NCBI GenBank assembly: GCA_021733985.1
Contig: JAIPJT010000006.1
Coordinates: 1 to 64,000 of the forward strand
DNA: 64,000 nucleotides
Source: Victivallales bacterium
Lineage (GTDB): Bacteria > Verrucomicrobiota > Lentisphaeria > Victivallales > GWF2-38-69
Direction of reading: 5' to 3'
The notes beneath the pieces were generated by a model. The model was not told where the DNA came from. It did not search any database and saw only the letters and a list, made by a program, of their open reading frames with translations. Positions 45,325 through 54,286 of the stretch are shown here, piece by piece; positions within the stretch are counted from its first letter, which is position 1; every line of letters begins with the position of its first letter. Both the position numbers and the translations under genes were made by a program.

Positions 45325-45364
45325 GAAATAAACTAAGCAATCAAAGAATTAGACTGCTTAAAAA

Positions 45365-45657
45365 AAGTTACATCTCAACGAGAATGACCGAAAAACGGCA
45401 GACCGCATAAAAACAGTTATACTTTTAAACAGAGATTTGAGTTATACAAAGATTTCAGAGATATTACTCCTTGACGATCAAACTATAAAAAATTATGAGA
45501 AAAGTCATTCTGAAGGAGGACTTGACCGTTGTTAACTTTTATTTATAAAGGTGGTTCAGCCAAACTTACTGCAGAACAGGAAAAGGAATTGAAAGAACAT
45601 ATTGCTAAATCATACTATAATGATTTGAAAGTTCTGAACAATTATAAACTCGCTTAA
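45365..45657 (+). pseudogene. IS630-family transposase N-terminal remnant
   Basis: Frame 1 (45365-45532) reads NENDRKTADRIKTVILLN, then SYTKISEILLLDDQTI and SEGGLD, the helix-turn-helix region of IS630-type transposases. A stop at 45533 and a one-base shift lead to a second frame with FIYKGGSAKLTAEQEKELKE, which ends at 45657. There is no intact start (a stop lies directly upstream in frame) and no DDE catalytic domain. Not functional. Confidence 0.85.
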
Positions 45658-45682
45658 ACGATTGTTTTTACGAAAATCTCGC

Positions 45683-45730
45683 CACGCTATACAGCACAAG
45701 TCATATCGAATGATGTGATGGAAAAATAAA
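45683..45730 (+). repeat. Dispersed repeat fragment E (right inverted repeat of the IS remnant)
   Basis: Contains AAGTCATATCGAATGATGTG and ATGGAAAAATAAA, a diverged version of the terminal block of copies A, B and D. It pairs as an inverted repeat with the left end at 45179. Confidence 0.75.
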
Positions 45731-45777
45731 AATCAATCGTAGTGTGTATGGCTAAAACATTAATTTACCTTTAACAA

Positions 45778-47151
45778 TCAATAATTCTGCACACCTATAG
45801 CCGCATTAAAATCTGCTCCCGCATTCGATTCGCCTATTGGAAATTCTTTATAATTAAAGTTCAGCTCCTGTATTTGTTCCGTTTTTTCGGACCCGACTTT
45901 CTTAGATGATCCATCTAAATCAATTCCGCAGGCAGCAGACAACTTAGCTTTTGCCTTCGATACGGCAGCCTCGGTTCTTATGAACCTTCTTCTTAGTGCA
46001 ACTAATGTTTGCTGTGCCTGATTTAATTTAGTAATATCTGCTTTACAGGCAATGTATTGTGATAAAACCAAATCACGTCTGTCCTCGGCTTTTATTACTG
46101 CTCTAAGCAGCTTTTCCCTAACTGAAAGCTGAGCTTTAAATTTTACATAACAGGTTTTTACTTGTTTTACAACCGAAATCCATTTCTTCATTAGCTTATG
46201 CTTTTGCATGTCTAATCCGGCACTCTGTTTTCGAATTTCAGTAAATTTACTTCCATTAACTGAAGCTTTCAAGGAAGGCTTACCGCTTCCGGAGGTTTTA
46301 TTTACAGTAGGTAAATTTTCTCCCCAGCTGCCGTAAAGATCATACTTTGCTGATTTCAAGGCCTCTTTATTGGCTTTCAGGTCAGGCCTGTTTTCAATAG
46401 CCAGGTCAAGGTAATAATTTAAGCCGTTCCTGGTTATTTCAGGCTTTTCATAACTTTTTGCTTTATTTTGTAAAGAAGAATAACCTGCCGGCAGCTGAGC
46501 GGTTGTTACACCCATTTTGGAGGCTAAATCATAACTTGACGCTTCAGCACTGCTCTCTGCTTTGACAGCCTCAGCTTTTGCAAGGTTTGCTTTTATCTTA
46601 AAATTCAGAATGTCTGCTTTGGAAGCCCTGCTGCTCTTATAATTATTTATAGACTTCACTGTAATTTGATCCTGAAAAGTCTCATTTTGTTTTTGTATCC
46701 CAGCAATATGCTTTTCTTTTTCAAACTCATTGTAGTTTGTCTTTACATCTTCACTGAGTTTCCTCCTGTAATTCTCCGCTGCAAATCCTGCTTCTTCCGA
46801 TTTTGCTTTTTCAGACAATGCATTCATTACCTCGGGCATCGAAACTTCATACCCTTTATTTATACTGTTGCCGGAAACTGCCGCTCCCGGCGAAAATCTG
46901 CTTAGAGAAGAATAATACCTAAACCGGGCAGCATCAGCCTCATCTTTACTCGCAGAATAACCCGGATTATTCTCAAGTGTTGAATTAACAGCAGCCCTTC
47001 TGTTAATATTCTTACCTCTCGAATATATTCCTTCTTCAACAGTATCGTTGTCAGAATAAACAACTTCAGGTGAAGGATTACTTCTGACACAAGACACTGT
47101 AACAAAAACAAACATTAAACATATTATATAATATCCCGAATTCTTATACAT
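45778..47151 (-). CDS. TolC-family outer-membrane efflux lipoprotein
   Basis: 457 residues. N-terminal signal YIICLMFVFVTVSC with a probable lipobox Cys at ~21 (the -3 residue is Thr, slightly off consensus). The mature part is almost entirely alpha-helical and lysine/serine/alanine-rich, with the duplicated TolC layout: ALENNP-like NSTLENNPGYSASKDEADAAR in repeat 1 and YYLDLAIENRPDLKANKEAL in repeat 2. A heptad-like coiled-coil segment ends in TLVALRRRFIRTEAAVSKAK. It would form the outer-membrane duct of a tripartite efflux or secretion pump. No membrane-fusion or RND partner is adjacent. The glycine/proline-poor beta segments are less clear than usual. Confidence 0.72.
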   Translation of the reverse strand: MYKNSGYYIICLMFVFVTVSCVRSNPSPEVVYSDNDTVEEGIYSRGKNINRRAAVNSTLENNPGYSASKDEADAARFRYYSSLSRFSPGAAVSGNSINKGYEVSMPEVMNALSEKAKSEEAGFAAENYRRKLSEDVKTNYNEFEKEKHIAGIQKQNETFQDQITVKSINNYKSSRASKADILNFKIKANLAKAEAVKAESSAEASSYDLASKMGVTTAQLPAGYSSLQNKAKSYEKPEITRNGLNYYLDLAIENRPDLKANKEALKSAKYDLYGSWGENLPTVNKTSGSGKPSLKASVNGSKFTEIRKQSAGLDMQKHKLMKKWISVVKQVKTCYVKFKAQLSVREKLLRAVIKAEDRRDLVLSQYIACKADITKLNQAQQTLVALRRRFIRTEAAVSKAKAKLSAACGIDLDGSSKKVGSEKTEQIQELNFNYKEFPIGESNAGADFNAAIGVQNY

Positions 47152-47187
47152 TTATAATCCTTTTAATATTGCGGCACTGATTGTCCT

Positions 47188-47525
47188 TTATATTGACTGT
47201 AATTCAGGGAGTTCAGAAGCCAAAGGAAAACTTTTTCTGAGTCCAGGGCGCTGAACACTTACAGATGCTGCTTTACATGCTCTCTCTGCGGCTTTGTTAT
47301 CATTAAATCCGAGTGCACTGAAACATGCATAAGCCCCGATAAAACGGTCTCCCGCTGCGGTTGTATAAAACGCTTTTATTTTCAGTCCAGAATAAGCTGT
47401 ACTGAATCGTCTGTTATGAAAAGACAGCCTTAAGAGCCGCGTGTCATCATAACTTTTTTCAGTGCACCTATTCTTGATGCTAACGCTAATTCATCAAAAT
47501 CGCAAGTTAAACATTCTCTTTTCAT
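47188..47525 (-). pseudogene. Broken PfkB/ribokinase-family sugar kinase, C-terminal part
   Basis: On the minus strand the C-terminal third of a ribokinase-like protein can be read: FYTTAAGDRFIGAYACFSAL (the DTxGAGD catalytic/anion-hole motif with the D and second G changed), then ACKAASVSVQRPGLRKS and a stop at 47188. Upstream, LKKVMMTRGS is followed by an in-frame stop, then GCLFITDDS. A further stop and shift separate the segments. The N-terminal substrate domain is not found. A decayed gene, not functional. Confidence 0.75.
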
Positions 47526-47895
47526 TTGTAATTTGTAATGCCGGAATTTAATTCGGAGGGCCTGATTTTTCTGAAAAACACATAGCAATCATTGATTATG
47601 AGTAAGCTTACTGAAATAATAACACAGTTAAAAGAAACACAAAAATCAAAACTTCAATGCGTTATTCCAGTAAATCAAAGAGACTGGTTTTAAAAGTTTG
47701 AATTATGATATTTCCCGTGGAATTCTATCATCAGGTCCAAGAGGTACAGGAAAAAATCCCGGCTTCTTACCCAGATTAAGAAGGACATTTTCTTTCCGGC
47801 TTTGCTTCATCTACTGGTTACTTTTTACACGATATTCATTATTTTGCTTCTCCTGCTATTTCGCAGGATTCATGTAATATCTACGTTTATCTATG

Positions 47896-47924
47896 TTGAT
47901 ATATATTTAATCTTCATTTATAGT
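47896..47924 (+). promoter_or_regulatory. Sigma-70-type promoter of gpmI
   Basis: TTGATA (47896-47901) and TATAGT (47919-47924) separated by exactly 17 bases, one mismatch in each hexamer from consensus. It lies about 70 bases before the gpmI start codon. Confidence 0.6.
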
Positions 47925-47991
47925 TATAAAAAAGAAATATTAATAATGCAGAGTTTATTATTCTGCGCATAAAAAGTTACAGGAGAATAAT

Positions 47992-49644
47992 ATGGATGAA
48001 AAACTGTTAATAAATGAAAGCTTTAAAGGGAGAAAAGGCCCTGTTGTATTATGTATAATGGACGGTGTAGGCTTTGGTAAATACGAAAATGGCGATGCTT
48101 TTTTAAAGGGGTATACGCCGAATCTTGATAAAATGCTTAAAACTCTACCAAATACAAAACTTAAGGCTCACGGCACTGCGGTCGGACTGCCGTCCGATTC
48201 TGATATGGGGAACAGTGAAGTCGGGCATAATGCAATAGGTGCAGGAAGAGTTTTTTCCCAGGGGGCTAAACTGGTCAATGAGGCTATTCAGTCTGAAAGA
48301 ATGTTTAAAGAAGAGACCTGGCTGAAAGCTGTGGAAAACTGTAAAAGCAATAACAGCACAATGCATTTTCTCGGTCTTTTTTCAGACGGGAATGTTCACA
48401 GTAATATATCTCACTTAAAGGCTATGATCGAAAAAGCGATAGATGAAGGGGTAAAAAAAATAAGAATTCATCTTCTTCTTGATGGACGTGATGTTCCAGA
48501 AACTTCAGCTCTTAAATATGTGGAGCCTTTTGAAGAGTACTTAAAACCACTGAGAGAAATGTGTGATATTAAGATAGCTTCAGGCGGCGGCAGGATGAAA
48601 ATTACAATGGATAGATACAGCGCCAATTGGGATATGGTAAAAATAGGATGGGATATTCATGTGCACGGCAAAGGTAGAATGTTTTCCTCCGCTAAGGAAG
48701 CTATTGAAATTCTCAGAAAGGAAACGAATGCTATAGACCAGGATTTACCGCCTTTTGTTATAAAAGATCAAAATGACGAGCCAGTAGGAGCAATGCACGA
48801 TGGCGATACTGTTGTTTTTTATAATTTCCGCGGTGACAGAGCTCTCGAAATTACAGCCGCATTTGAAGAAGATGTTTTTGATAAGTTCGATAGAACACCG
48901 AGGCCAAATGTTTTTTACGCAGGAATGATGGAATATGACGGGGACATGCATGTGCCTAAGAACTTTCTGGTAACCCCCCCCGCTATTTCCAAGACGATGG
49001 GTGAATATCTCTGCAAAACCGGTTTAAACCTAATGGCAATTAGCGAAACACAAAAATATGGACATGTTACCTATTTTTTTAATGGGAACAGGACCGGAAA
49101 ATTTGATGAGAATAAAGAAACTTATATTGAAATAACTTCAGATATTATCCCTTTTGAACAGCGCCCCTGGATGAAAGGAGCTGAAATAACTGATAAGGTT
49201 ATAGAATCAGTAGGAAGCGGTAAGTATGATTTTATCAGACTTAATTACCCGAACGGCGATATGGTAGGACATACCGGTATTTATCAGGCAGCAATAATTG
49301 CAATTGAGACAGTAGACCTATGCCTAAAGAGACTTGCTGATGCTGTAGCGAAAGCAGGCGGGGTGTTAATTATAACAGCTGATCATGGAAACTGTGATGA
49401 TATGTTCCAGCATAATAAAAAAACCGGTGAAGTCGAAATTGGAGAAAACGGTAAACCCGAGGCAAAAACAAGCCACTCCCTGAATCCTGTACCCTGTATA
49501 ATATATGATCCGGAAGGTAAAGGAGAATATAAACAGACCTTACGGGACGGGCTTGGTATCAGTTCAGTAACCGCAACTTGTATAGAACTTTTAGGATATG
49601 AAAAACCGGAGGATTATGACCCGAGTGTTCTGGAATTTAAATAA
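47992..49644 (+). CDS. gpmI: 2,3-bisphosphoglycerate-independent phosphoglycerate mutase
   Basis: Interconverts 3- and 2-phosphoglycerate in glycolysis/gluconeogenesis; cytosolic, two Mn2+ ions. 550 residues, near the usual 510-550. Seen: metal-binding VVLCIMDGVGFG, active-site Ser in SDSDMGNSEVGHNAIGAGR, HLLLDGRDVPETSA, NFRGDRALEIT, NYPNGDMVGHTGIYQAA and ITADHGNCDDM (metal His/Asp). A longer C-terminus than E. coli GpmI fits the plant-like/bacteroidal branch. ACAGGAG precedes the ATG. The following flavoprotein gene is 22 bases away, perhaps in the same transcript. Confidence 0.96.
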   Translation: MDEKLLINESFKGRKGPVVLCIMDGVGFGKYENGDAFLKGYTPNLDKMLKTLPNTKLKAHGTAVGLPSDSDMGNSEVGHNAIGAGRVFSQGAKLVNEAIQSERMFKEETWLKAVENCKSNNSTMHFLGLFSDGNVHSNISHLKAMIEKAIDEGVKKIRIHLLLDGRDVPETSALKYVEPFEEYLKPLREMCDIKIASGGGRMKITMDRYSANWDMVKIGWDIHVHGKGRMFSSAKEAIEILRKETNAIDQDLPPFVIKDQNDEPVGAMHDGDTVVFYNFRGDRALEITAAFEEDVFDKFDRTPRPNVFYAGMMEYDGDMHVPKNFLVTPPAISKTMGEYLCKTGLNLMAISETQKYGHVTYFFNGNRTGKFDENKETYIEITSDIIPFEQRPWMKGAEITDKVIESVGSGKYDFIRLNYPNGDMVGHTGIYQAAIIAIETVDLCLKRLADAVAKAGGVLIITADHGNCDDMFQHNKKTGEVEIGENGKPEAKTSHSLNPVPCIIYDPEGKGEYKQTLRDGLGISSVTATCIELLGYEKPEDYDPSVLEFK

Positions 49645-49666
49645 TTATAAAAATTAAAAAAATCTA

Positions 49667-50854
49667 TTGAAAGAAACTTCTAAAATTTATGATGTTATTG
49701 TGTTCGGTTCAGGCCCTGCAGGTACCTCAGCGGCCGGGAAACTGTCTGCAGAAGGGAATTCTGTTTTACTGATTGACCGTTACAAATTCCCCCGTGAAAA
49801 AGTTTGCGGTGATGGTTTAACAGGTGACAGTATAAGGATGCTGAAAAAATTTGGAATTTGGGATGAAGTTTCTGCAGAAGCATTCAGATCAGATAAAGTT
49901 CAGCTTTTCCCTTTCGAAAAGTATTCCTTTACACTTAACGTTCCTGTCTATACCCTGAAAAGGACTGTTTTTGATTCTATAATGAGGAAATGGGCTGCTG
50001 AATGCGGAGCAGATATCGGAGTTGCTGAATACATAGGTTGTATTTCCCGAAAAAATAACGTCAGTAAGGTTAAAGTCCGTGTTCCGGAAACTGAGGATTA
50101 TAAATTTATTAAAGGGCGGATTGTTGTGCTGGCCATAGGTTGCCAGCGAAATTTTTCTTATGCATTCAGCCGCTCTAAGAAATTGAATATGGAAACGAAA
50201 AGTATAGCTGTAAGAGGCTACTGTAAAGCCGACTGGAATATAAAGAATCCATTGATTTTTTTTGATAAAAGGTTTCCCGGCGGTTATGTATGGATTTTTC
50301 CGATGAGTGACAGTGTCTATAATGTTGGATGCGGTGCGGCCGTTAAGACTCAAAGACTGAAAAGCAAATTAAACGGATTTTTAAAGGAAAATCAATATAC
50401 TTCAATATCTGAACCCGAATGGCTATCAAAACCTAAAGGGGCTTTTATCCAGAAGGGTTTATGTAAACTTTCCTCAGCAGTGAACAATAATATTTTATTA
50501 ACCGGCGAGACTTTGGGCTCAACCTATCCTTTCACAGGAGAAGGGATAGGTAAAGCTATGGAAACAGGCTATCTTACCGCTGAATTTGTGAATGAAACAC
50601 TGAAAAAAGGAAGCATTGACGATCTGGAAGACTACCCTGAATTCTTGAAGGACAAAATAGGTAAAGCATATCTCCCTTACATTGCCGCTGAAGCGGTTTT
50701 TAAAAGAAGGTTTATAGGTCTGGCTGCATTTATACTCTTATGTTCCAGTAAAGGACTCTGCAATTATGCTGCAGATATTTTATCTGAGAGAAAAAACCCT
50801 GAAAACTCTAAGCTGATTAAACTGCTATATAAAATAATCAAACCTCTAAATTGA
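49667..50854 (+). CDS. Geranylgeranyl-reductase-like FAD oxidoreductase
   Basis: 395 residues, apparent TTG start directly after gpmI with no clear ribosome binding site. FAD-binding dinucleotide motif [20 protein letters not shown], the family loop [13 protein letters not shown], and the second FAD motif [20 protein letters not shown] (canonical DAAGxxxPxxGEGI; here the Asp is Glu). This is the pattern of geranylgeranyl reductases and related digeranylgeranyl-glycerophospholipid or menaquinone-type reductases, which saturate isoprenoid double bonds. The substrate in this organism is not evident. The last 17 bases overlap the convergent trpB. Confidence 0.85.
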   Translation: MKETSKIYDVIVFGSGPAGTSAAGKLSAEGNSVLLIDRYKFPREKVCGDGLTGDSIRMLKKFGIWDEVSAEAFRSDKVQLFPFEKYSFTLNVPVYTLKRTVFDSIMRKWAAECGADIGVAEYIGCISRKNNVSKVKVRVPETEDYKFIKGRIVVLAIGCQRNFSYAFSRSKKLNMETKSIAVRGYCKADWNIKNPLIFFDKRFPGGYVWIFPMSDSVYNVGCGAAVKTQRLKSKLNGFLKENQYTSISEPEWLSKPKGAFIQKGLCKLSSAVNNNILLTGETLGSTYPFTGEGIGKAMETGYLTAEFVNETLKKGSIDDLEDYPEFLKDKIGKAYLPYIAAEAVFKRRFIGLAAFILLCSSKGLCNYAADILSERKNPENSKLIKLLYKIIKPLN

Positions 50855-52052
50855 TTCTTTCCAGGGCCTGGGATATATCTTTATCCCCTCTACCGCTTAA
50901 GTTTATTACTACAGTTTGGTCTTTAGTGAACTGTTTATGATTTTTCAGTAACCAGGCTACGGCATGACTGCTTTCAAGTGCAGGAAGTATGCCTTCTATC
51001 TTATTTAGTATTTGAAATGCTTCAAGTGCCTCGTTATCATCAGCACTGGTATATTCCACGCGTTTTAAGTCGTAGAGCAGTGAATGTTCCGGACCTACTG
51101 CAGCATAGTCAAGTCCCGCTGATATCGAATGCGTATTGCTTATCTGCCCGTTTTCGTCTTGAAGTATATATGTTTTAGTTCCCTGAAGTATTCCGAGTCT
51201 TCCTCCGGAAAATCTTGCGGCGTGTTCGCCAAGCTTTTCACCATTCCCGCCGGCCTCGACTCCTATCATTCTGACTCCAGTATCTTTTATAAAAGGATGA
51301 AACAATCCTATAGAGTTACTTCCACCCCCCACACAGGCAATCAATGCATCGGGCAGTACCTTTTCTTGTTCCAGAATCTGCTTTTTTGCTTCTTCGCCTA
51401 TAGTCTTCTGAAAGTTCCTGACAATTAACGGAAAAGGATGTGGCCCTAAAGCTGAACCGAGAATATAGTGAGAACTGCCGGATGAAGCGATCCAGTCTCT
51501 TATTGCCTCGCTGACTGCTTCTTTCAAGGTTTTTTGTCCGGCTGTGACAGGCCTGACTTCAGTACCCAGTAAGTTCATTCGAAACACATTTGTTGCCTGA
51601 CGATGTATGTCAACCTCTCCCATATATACAACACATTTAAATCCAAAACGTGCAGCAACCGTTGCTGTGGCAACACCGTGCTGTCCTGCACCTGTTTCAG
51701 CAATTATCCTTGTTTTTCCCATTCTTTTCGCCAAAAGCGCCTGCCCGAGAGCATTGTTGATCTTATGTGCCCCTGTATGACAGAGGTCTTCTCTCTTTAA
51801 ATATATTTTAGGACCGTTGAGATATTTTGTAAGGCGCTCTGCAAAATAAAGCGGAGTTGGGCGACCAACAAAATTGTTCAAATAATAATTGAATTCTTTG
51901 TGAAACTCCGGATCTTTATCCGCTTTTTTATAAGTTTCTTCAAGTTCTTCGAGTGCGGGAATTAATGTTTCCGGTACAAAGCAGCCACCATAATTTTCAA
52001 AATGTCCGCTGTTGTCAGGAAAAGAATAATCGTTGAATTTGCTGGTTTGCAT
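50838..52052 (-). CDS. trpB: Tryptophan synthase beta subunit
   Basis: PLP enzyme condensing indole and serine. I use the Met at [13 protein letters not shown] (404 residues); the track start adds an unlikely N-terminus. Family landmarks: [10 protein letters not shown]-like [12 protein letters not shown], the PLP-lysine segment [37 protein letters not shown], phosphate-binding [10 protein letters not shown], and [14 protein letters not shown]. It is the TrpB1 type that normally partners TrpA, but no trpA or other trp gene is in this window. It may work with a distant TrpA or as an indole salvage enzyme. No clear ribosome binding site upstream. Confidence 0.95.
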   Translation of the reverse strand: MQTSKFNDYSFPDNSGHFENYGGCFVPETLIPALEELEETYKKADKDPEFHKEFNYYLNNFVGRPTPLYFAERLTKYLNGPKIYLKREDLCHTGAHKINNALGQALLAKRMGKTRIIAETGAGQHGVATATVAARFGFKCVVYMGEVDIHRQATNVFRMNLLGTEVRPVTAGQKTLKEAVSEAIRDWIASSGSSHYILGSALGPHPFPLIVRNFQKTIGEEAKKQILEQEKVLPDALIACVGGGSNSIGLFHPFIKDTGVRMIGVEAGGNGEKLGEHAARFSGGRLGILQGTKTYILQDENGQISNTHSISAGLDYAAVGPEHSLLYDLKRVEYTSADDNEALEAFQILNKIEGILPALESSHAVAWLLKNHKQFTKDQTVVINLSGRGDKDISQALERINLEV

Positions 52053-52184
52053 GTTACAGACTGCTTTTTTTTGTTTTATAATTAATATTAAAACTTTATG
52101 AATATACAACAGTTTTTCTGAATTGGCAAAAAAAAAATAAAACTGTATATGAAATTTCTAATAACTGTCTTATCTGATTCAAAA

Positions 52185-52295
52185 TATATACAAAAAACCG
52201 ATTTAATTTTCGAAATATAGTAACTAAAATATATTGAAAACATTCAGTATACAATTAATCTTTAAAAGTAGCGTCTTTTGTATCTAATATTTTTA
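52185..52295 (-). repeat. Dispersed repeat copy C (internally deleted)
   Basis: Same orientation as copy B. Matches at both ends, TATACAAAAAACCGATTTAA and TAGCGTCTTTTGTATCTAAT, with similar middle AAAATATATTGAAAACATTC. The ~45-base terminal block (ATTTATCCATCACACCATAC ... AAGGT in copy B) is missing between TTTAATTT and CGAAA. It is immediately upstream of the HIT gene. Confidence 0.7.
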
Positions 52296-52317
52296 ATTTG
52301 TATAAAACGGAATAATT

Positions 52318-52749
52318 ATGAAAAAGACAGATGAGAACTGTATTTTCTGCAGGATTGTACAGAAACAGGAACAGGCTGAAATTCTTTATGAGGATGATAA
52401 TGTTATGGCATTTATGGATAAAGCGCCGATTAATCCGGGACATATCCTGGTTATTCCTAAAAATCATTATGTAAGCTGTGTTTCCGTTCCTGAGAATATT
52501 GCGGGACGGATGTTTCATGTGGCTTCAAGGCTTGCTGCCGCATGTAAGAGAGCTTTTAAAAGCGACGGATACAACCTGCATTTGTCTGAGGGAGGTTGTG
52601 CGGGACAGGATATTTCACATGTTCACACCCACCTAATAACAAGGTTTTTAGATGATAATTTTTTCTGGAACTGGCGTAAACTGGATATTTCTGAAAAAGA
52701 AATAAAAAGTCTTGCCGGTCAAATAATAGATAAACTTAAAATCGAATAA
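52318..52749 (+). CDS. HIT-family nucleotide-binding protein
   Basis: Small cytosolic hydrolase or transferase of the histidine triad superfamily, 143 residues. Zinc-like N-terminal CIFCRIVQ, core APINPGHILVIPKNHYV, and the catalytic triad HVHTHLI preceded by GCAGQDISHV. Members hydrolyse nucleotide phosphoramidates or dinucleoside polyphosphates. It precedes phoH by 76 bases on the same strand. The upstream region is repeat copy C, so its promoter may derive from the element. The specific substrate is unknown. Confidence 0.92.
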   Translation: MKKTDENCIFCRIVQKQEQAEILYEDDNVMAFMDKAPINPGHILVIPKNHYVSCVSVPENIAGRMFHVASRLAAACKRAFKSDGYNLHLSEGGCAGQDISHVHTHLITRFLDDNFFWNWRKLDISEKEIKSLAGQIIDKLKIE

Positions 52750-52825
52750 CTTTTTCGTAAATTCTTTACAGAACGGTATTGATGCACTATCATTAAAAGT
52801 TAAACACAAAAAAAGGTAAAGTTTT

Positions 52826-54160
52826 ATGGCTGCAGATTCTAAAAAACTGTTTGTGCTTGATACAAATGTTATTTTACATGACAGTTCATGTATTAACGAT
52901 TTTCACGAACATGATATTGTAATTCCTATAACTGTTATAGAAGAACTGGACAAGTTTAAAAAAGGTAACGATTCACTTAATTATCATGCAAGGGAATTTT
53001 TACGCTCACTTGACGGATTAAGCGGAGATAAACTTTTTGCTGAAGGAGTCCAGAGAGGCGAAGGTAAAGGAAAAATTTGTGTTAAGTTGGAATCTGAATT
53101 TAATGAAGACCTTAAAAACAATTTTATTCAGGATATACCTGACCATCATATTCTCAACATAGCATATATTACTATGAAGGAAAATCCTGACCGGGAGGTC
53201 ATCCTTGTATCTAAAGATGTTAACTTAAGAATGAAAGCTAAGGCCGTAGGTCTGACATCTCAAGACTATCGTAAGGATAAAATTAAAAATATTTCCACTT
53301 TATATAAGGGTAAAGTGACTCTGGATAATGTTGACCTTGACGTTATTGGAAAAATGTATAAAGGCAATGGGGAAATCGATCCGGCAAAGCTTAAACTTGA
53401 ACAGGAACTGCATCCCAATGAATTTGTTATTCTCAGAAACGGAAAAAAATCGGCACTGACTGTACACGACGCCGGGATGAGAGTGCTTAGGCGTATTGAA
53501 AAAAAATCCGCATATGGAATCTCACCTAGAAATGCTGAACAGATATTTGCTCTTCATGCTTTATTGGATCCTAAAGTAAATCTTGTGAGTCTTTCAGGAA
53601 AAGCTGGTACAGGAAAAACCTTACTTACATTGGCCGCAGCTCTTGAACAGAAGAAAAACTTTCAGCAGATACTTATGGCGCGTCCTATAGTGGCCTTGAG
53701 TAATAAGGATATCGGCTTCCTCCCCGGTGACGTAAATTCAAAACTGGATCCATATATGCAGCCTTTATACGATAACCTCGGTGTAATACAGACACAGTAT
53801 CCAGAAAGACATGACGGTAAAAGCTCCAAAGTAAAAGAGATGCTTGAAGACGGTAAACTGGTAATATCTCCTTTATCCTATATCCGCGGCAGAAGTTTAG
53901 TTAATGTCTTCTTTATTATAGATGAGGCACAAAACTTGACACCCCATGAAATAAAAACAATTATAACAAGAGCCGGAGAAGGGACTAAAATTGTTTTTAC
54001 AGGCGATATTTTCCAGATAGACCATCCTTATCTTGACAGCCATTCTAACGGCCTCAGTTACCTGATTGAGAAATTACAGGGACAAAAGCTTTATTCACAT
54101 GTATTTTTAGAAAAGGGAGAAAGGTCGGAACTGGCCGAGCTCGCCAGTAATTTATTATAA
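52826..54160 (+). CDS. PhoH-family ATPase with N-terminal PIN domain
   Basis: 444 residues. N-terminal PIN nuclease domain (~5-145): LFVLDTNVILHDSSCI, then VIEELDKFKKGND and the distal acidic VSKDVNLRMKAKAVG. C-terminal PhoH P-loop domain: SGKAGTGKTLLTLAAAL (Walker A), MARPIVALSNKDIGFLPG, FFIIDEAQNLTPHEIKTII (Walker B) and FTGDIFQIDHPYLD. This PhoH2/YlaK architecture acts as an RNA helicase-RNase. AAAGG lies upstream of the ATG. Neighbours are HIT and an EF-G paralogue, in line with an RNA/translation-related group. Confidence 0.93.
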   Translation: MAADSKKLFVLDTNVILHDSSCINDFHEHDIVIPITVIEELDKFKKGNDSLNYHAREFLRSLDGLSGDKLFAEGVQRGEGKGKICVKLESEFNEDLKNNFIQDIPDHHILNIAYITMKENPDREVILVSKDVNLRMKAKAVGLTSQDYRKDKIKNISTLYKGKVTLDNVDLDVIGKMYKGNGEIDPAKLKLEQELHPNEFVILRNGKKSALTVHDAGMRVLRRIEKKSAYGISPRNAEQIFALHALLDPKVNLVSLSGKAGTGKTLLTLAAALEQKKNFQQILMARPIVALSNKDIGFLPGDVNSKLDPYMQPLYDNLGVIQTQYPERHDGKSSKVKEMLEDGKLVISPLSYIRGRSLVNVFFIIDEAQNLTPHEIKTIITRAGEGTKIVFTGDIFQIDHPYLDSHSNGLSYLIEKLQGQKLYSHVFLEKGERSELAELASNLL

Positions 54161-54286
54161 ATATAATTTATTTTTAAAAGTGGCAGATTTGCTGTATTTA
54201 CAACATACTTTGGATTTTCCGTAAAATAAGTGTTCGGATGTATAAACATATTATTATTAAGAAAAAACTGTTAAAGTATATATAAC

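Larger units (their letters stand above)
45159..45730. mobile_element. Decayed IS630-type insertion sequence
   Basis: About 570 bases bounded by imperfect inverted repeats. The left end, read inward, is TTTATTTATCCATCACACCA (from 45179); the right end, read inward from 45730, is TTTATTTTTCCATCACATCA. Similarity continues ~15 bases further (AGTATGACCTGT / GATATGACTTGT). Between them lies the N-terminal part of an IS630 transposase with stops and a frameshift; the catalytic DDE region is gone. Full IS630 elements are about 1.1 kb, so about half is deleted. The conserved sequence extends outside the left inverted repeat to the nadE start codon. Confidence 0.8.
47152..47991. other. 840-base decayed intergenic region
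   Basis: No intact gene. The left part holds the PfkB-kinase pseudogene (separate entry). The middle (about 47540-47880) contains only short frames, one beginning ATGAGTAAGCTTACTGAAAT at 47598 and closing after 31 codons, which I do not recognise. The right part contains the gpmI promoter. Confidence 0.6.

Noticed and set aside
47598-47693. 31-codon frame starting ATGAGTAAGC
   Set aside because: Too short, no ribosome binding site, no recognisable family; lies in a decayed region.
49889-50353. 154-residue minus-strand ORF
   Set aside because: Antisense shadow of the geranylgeranyl-reductase-like gene.
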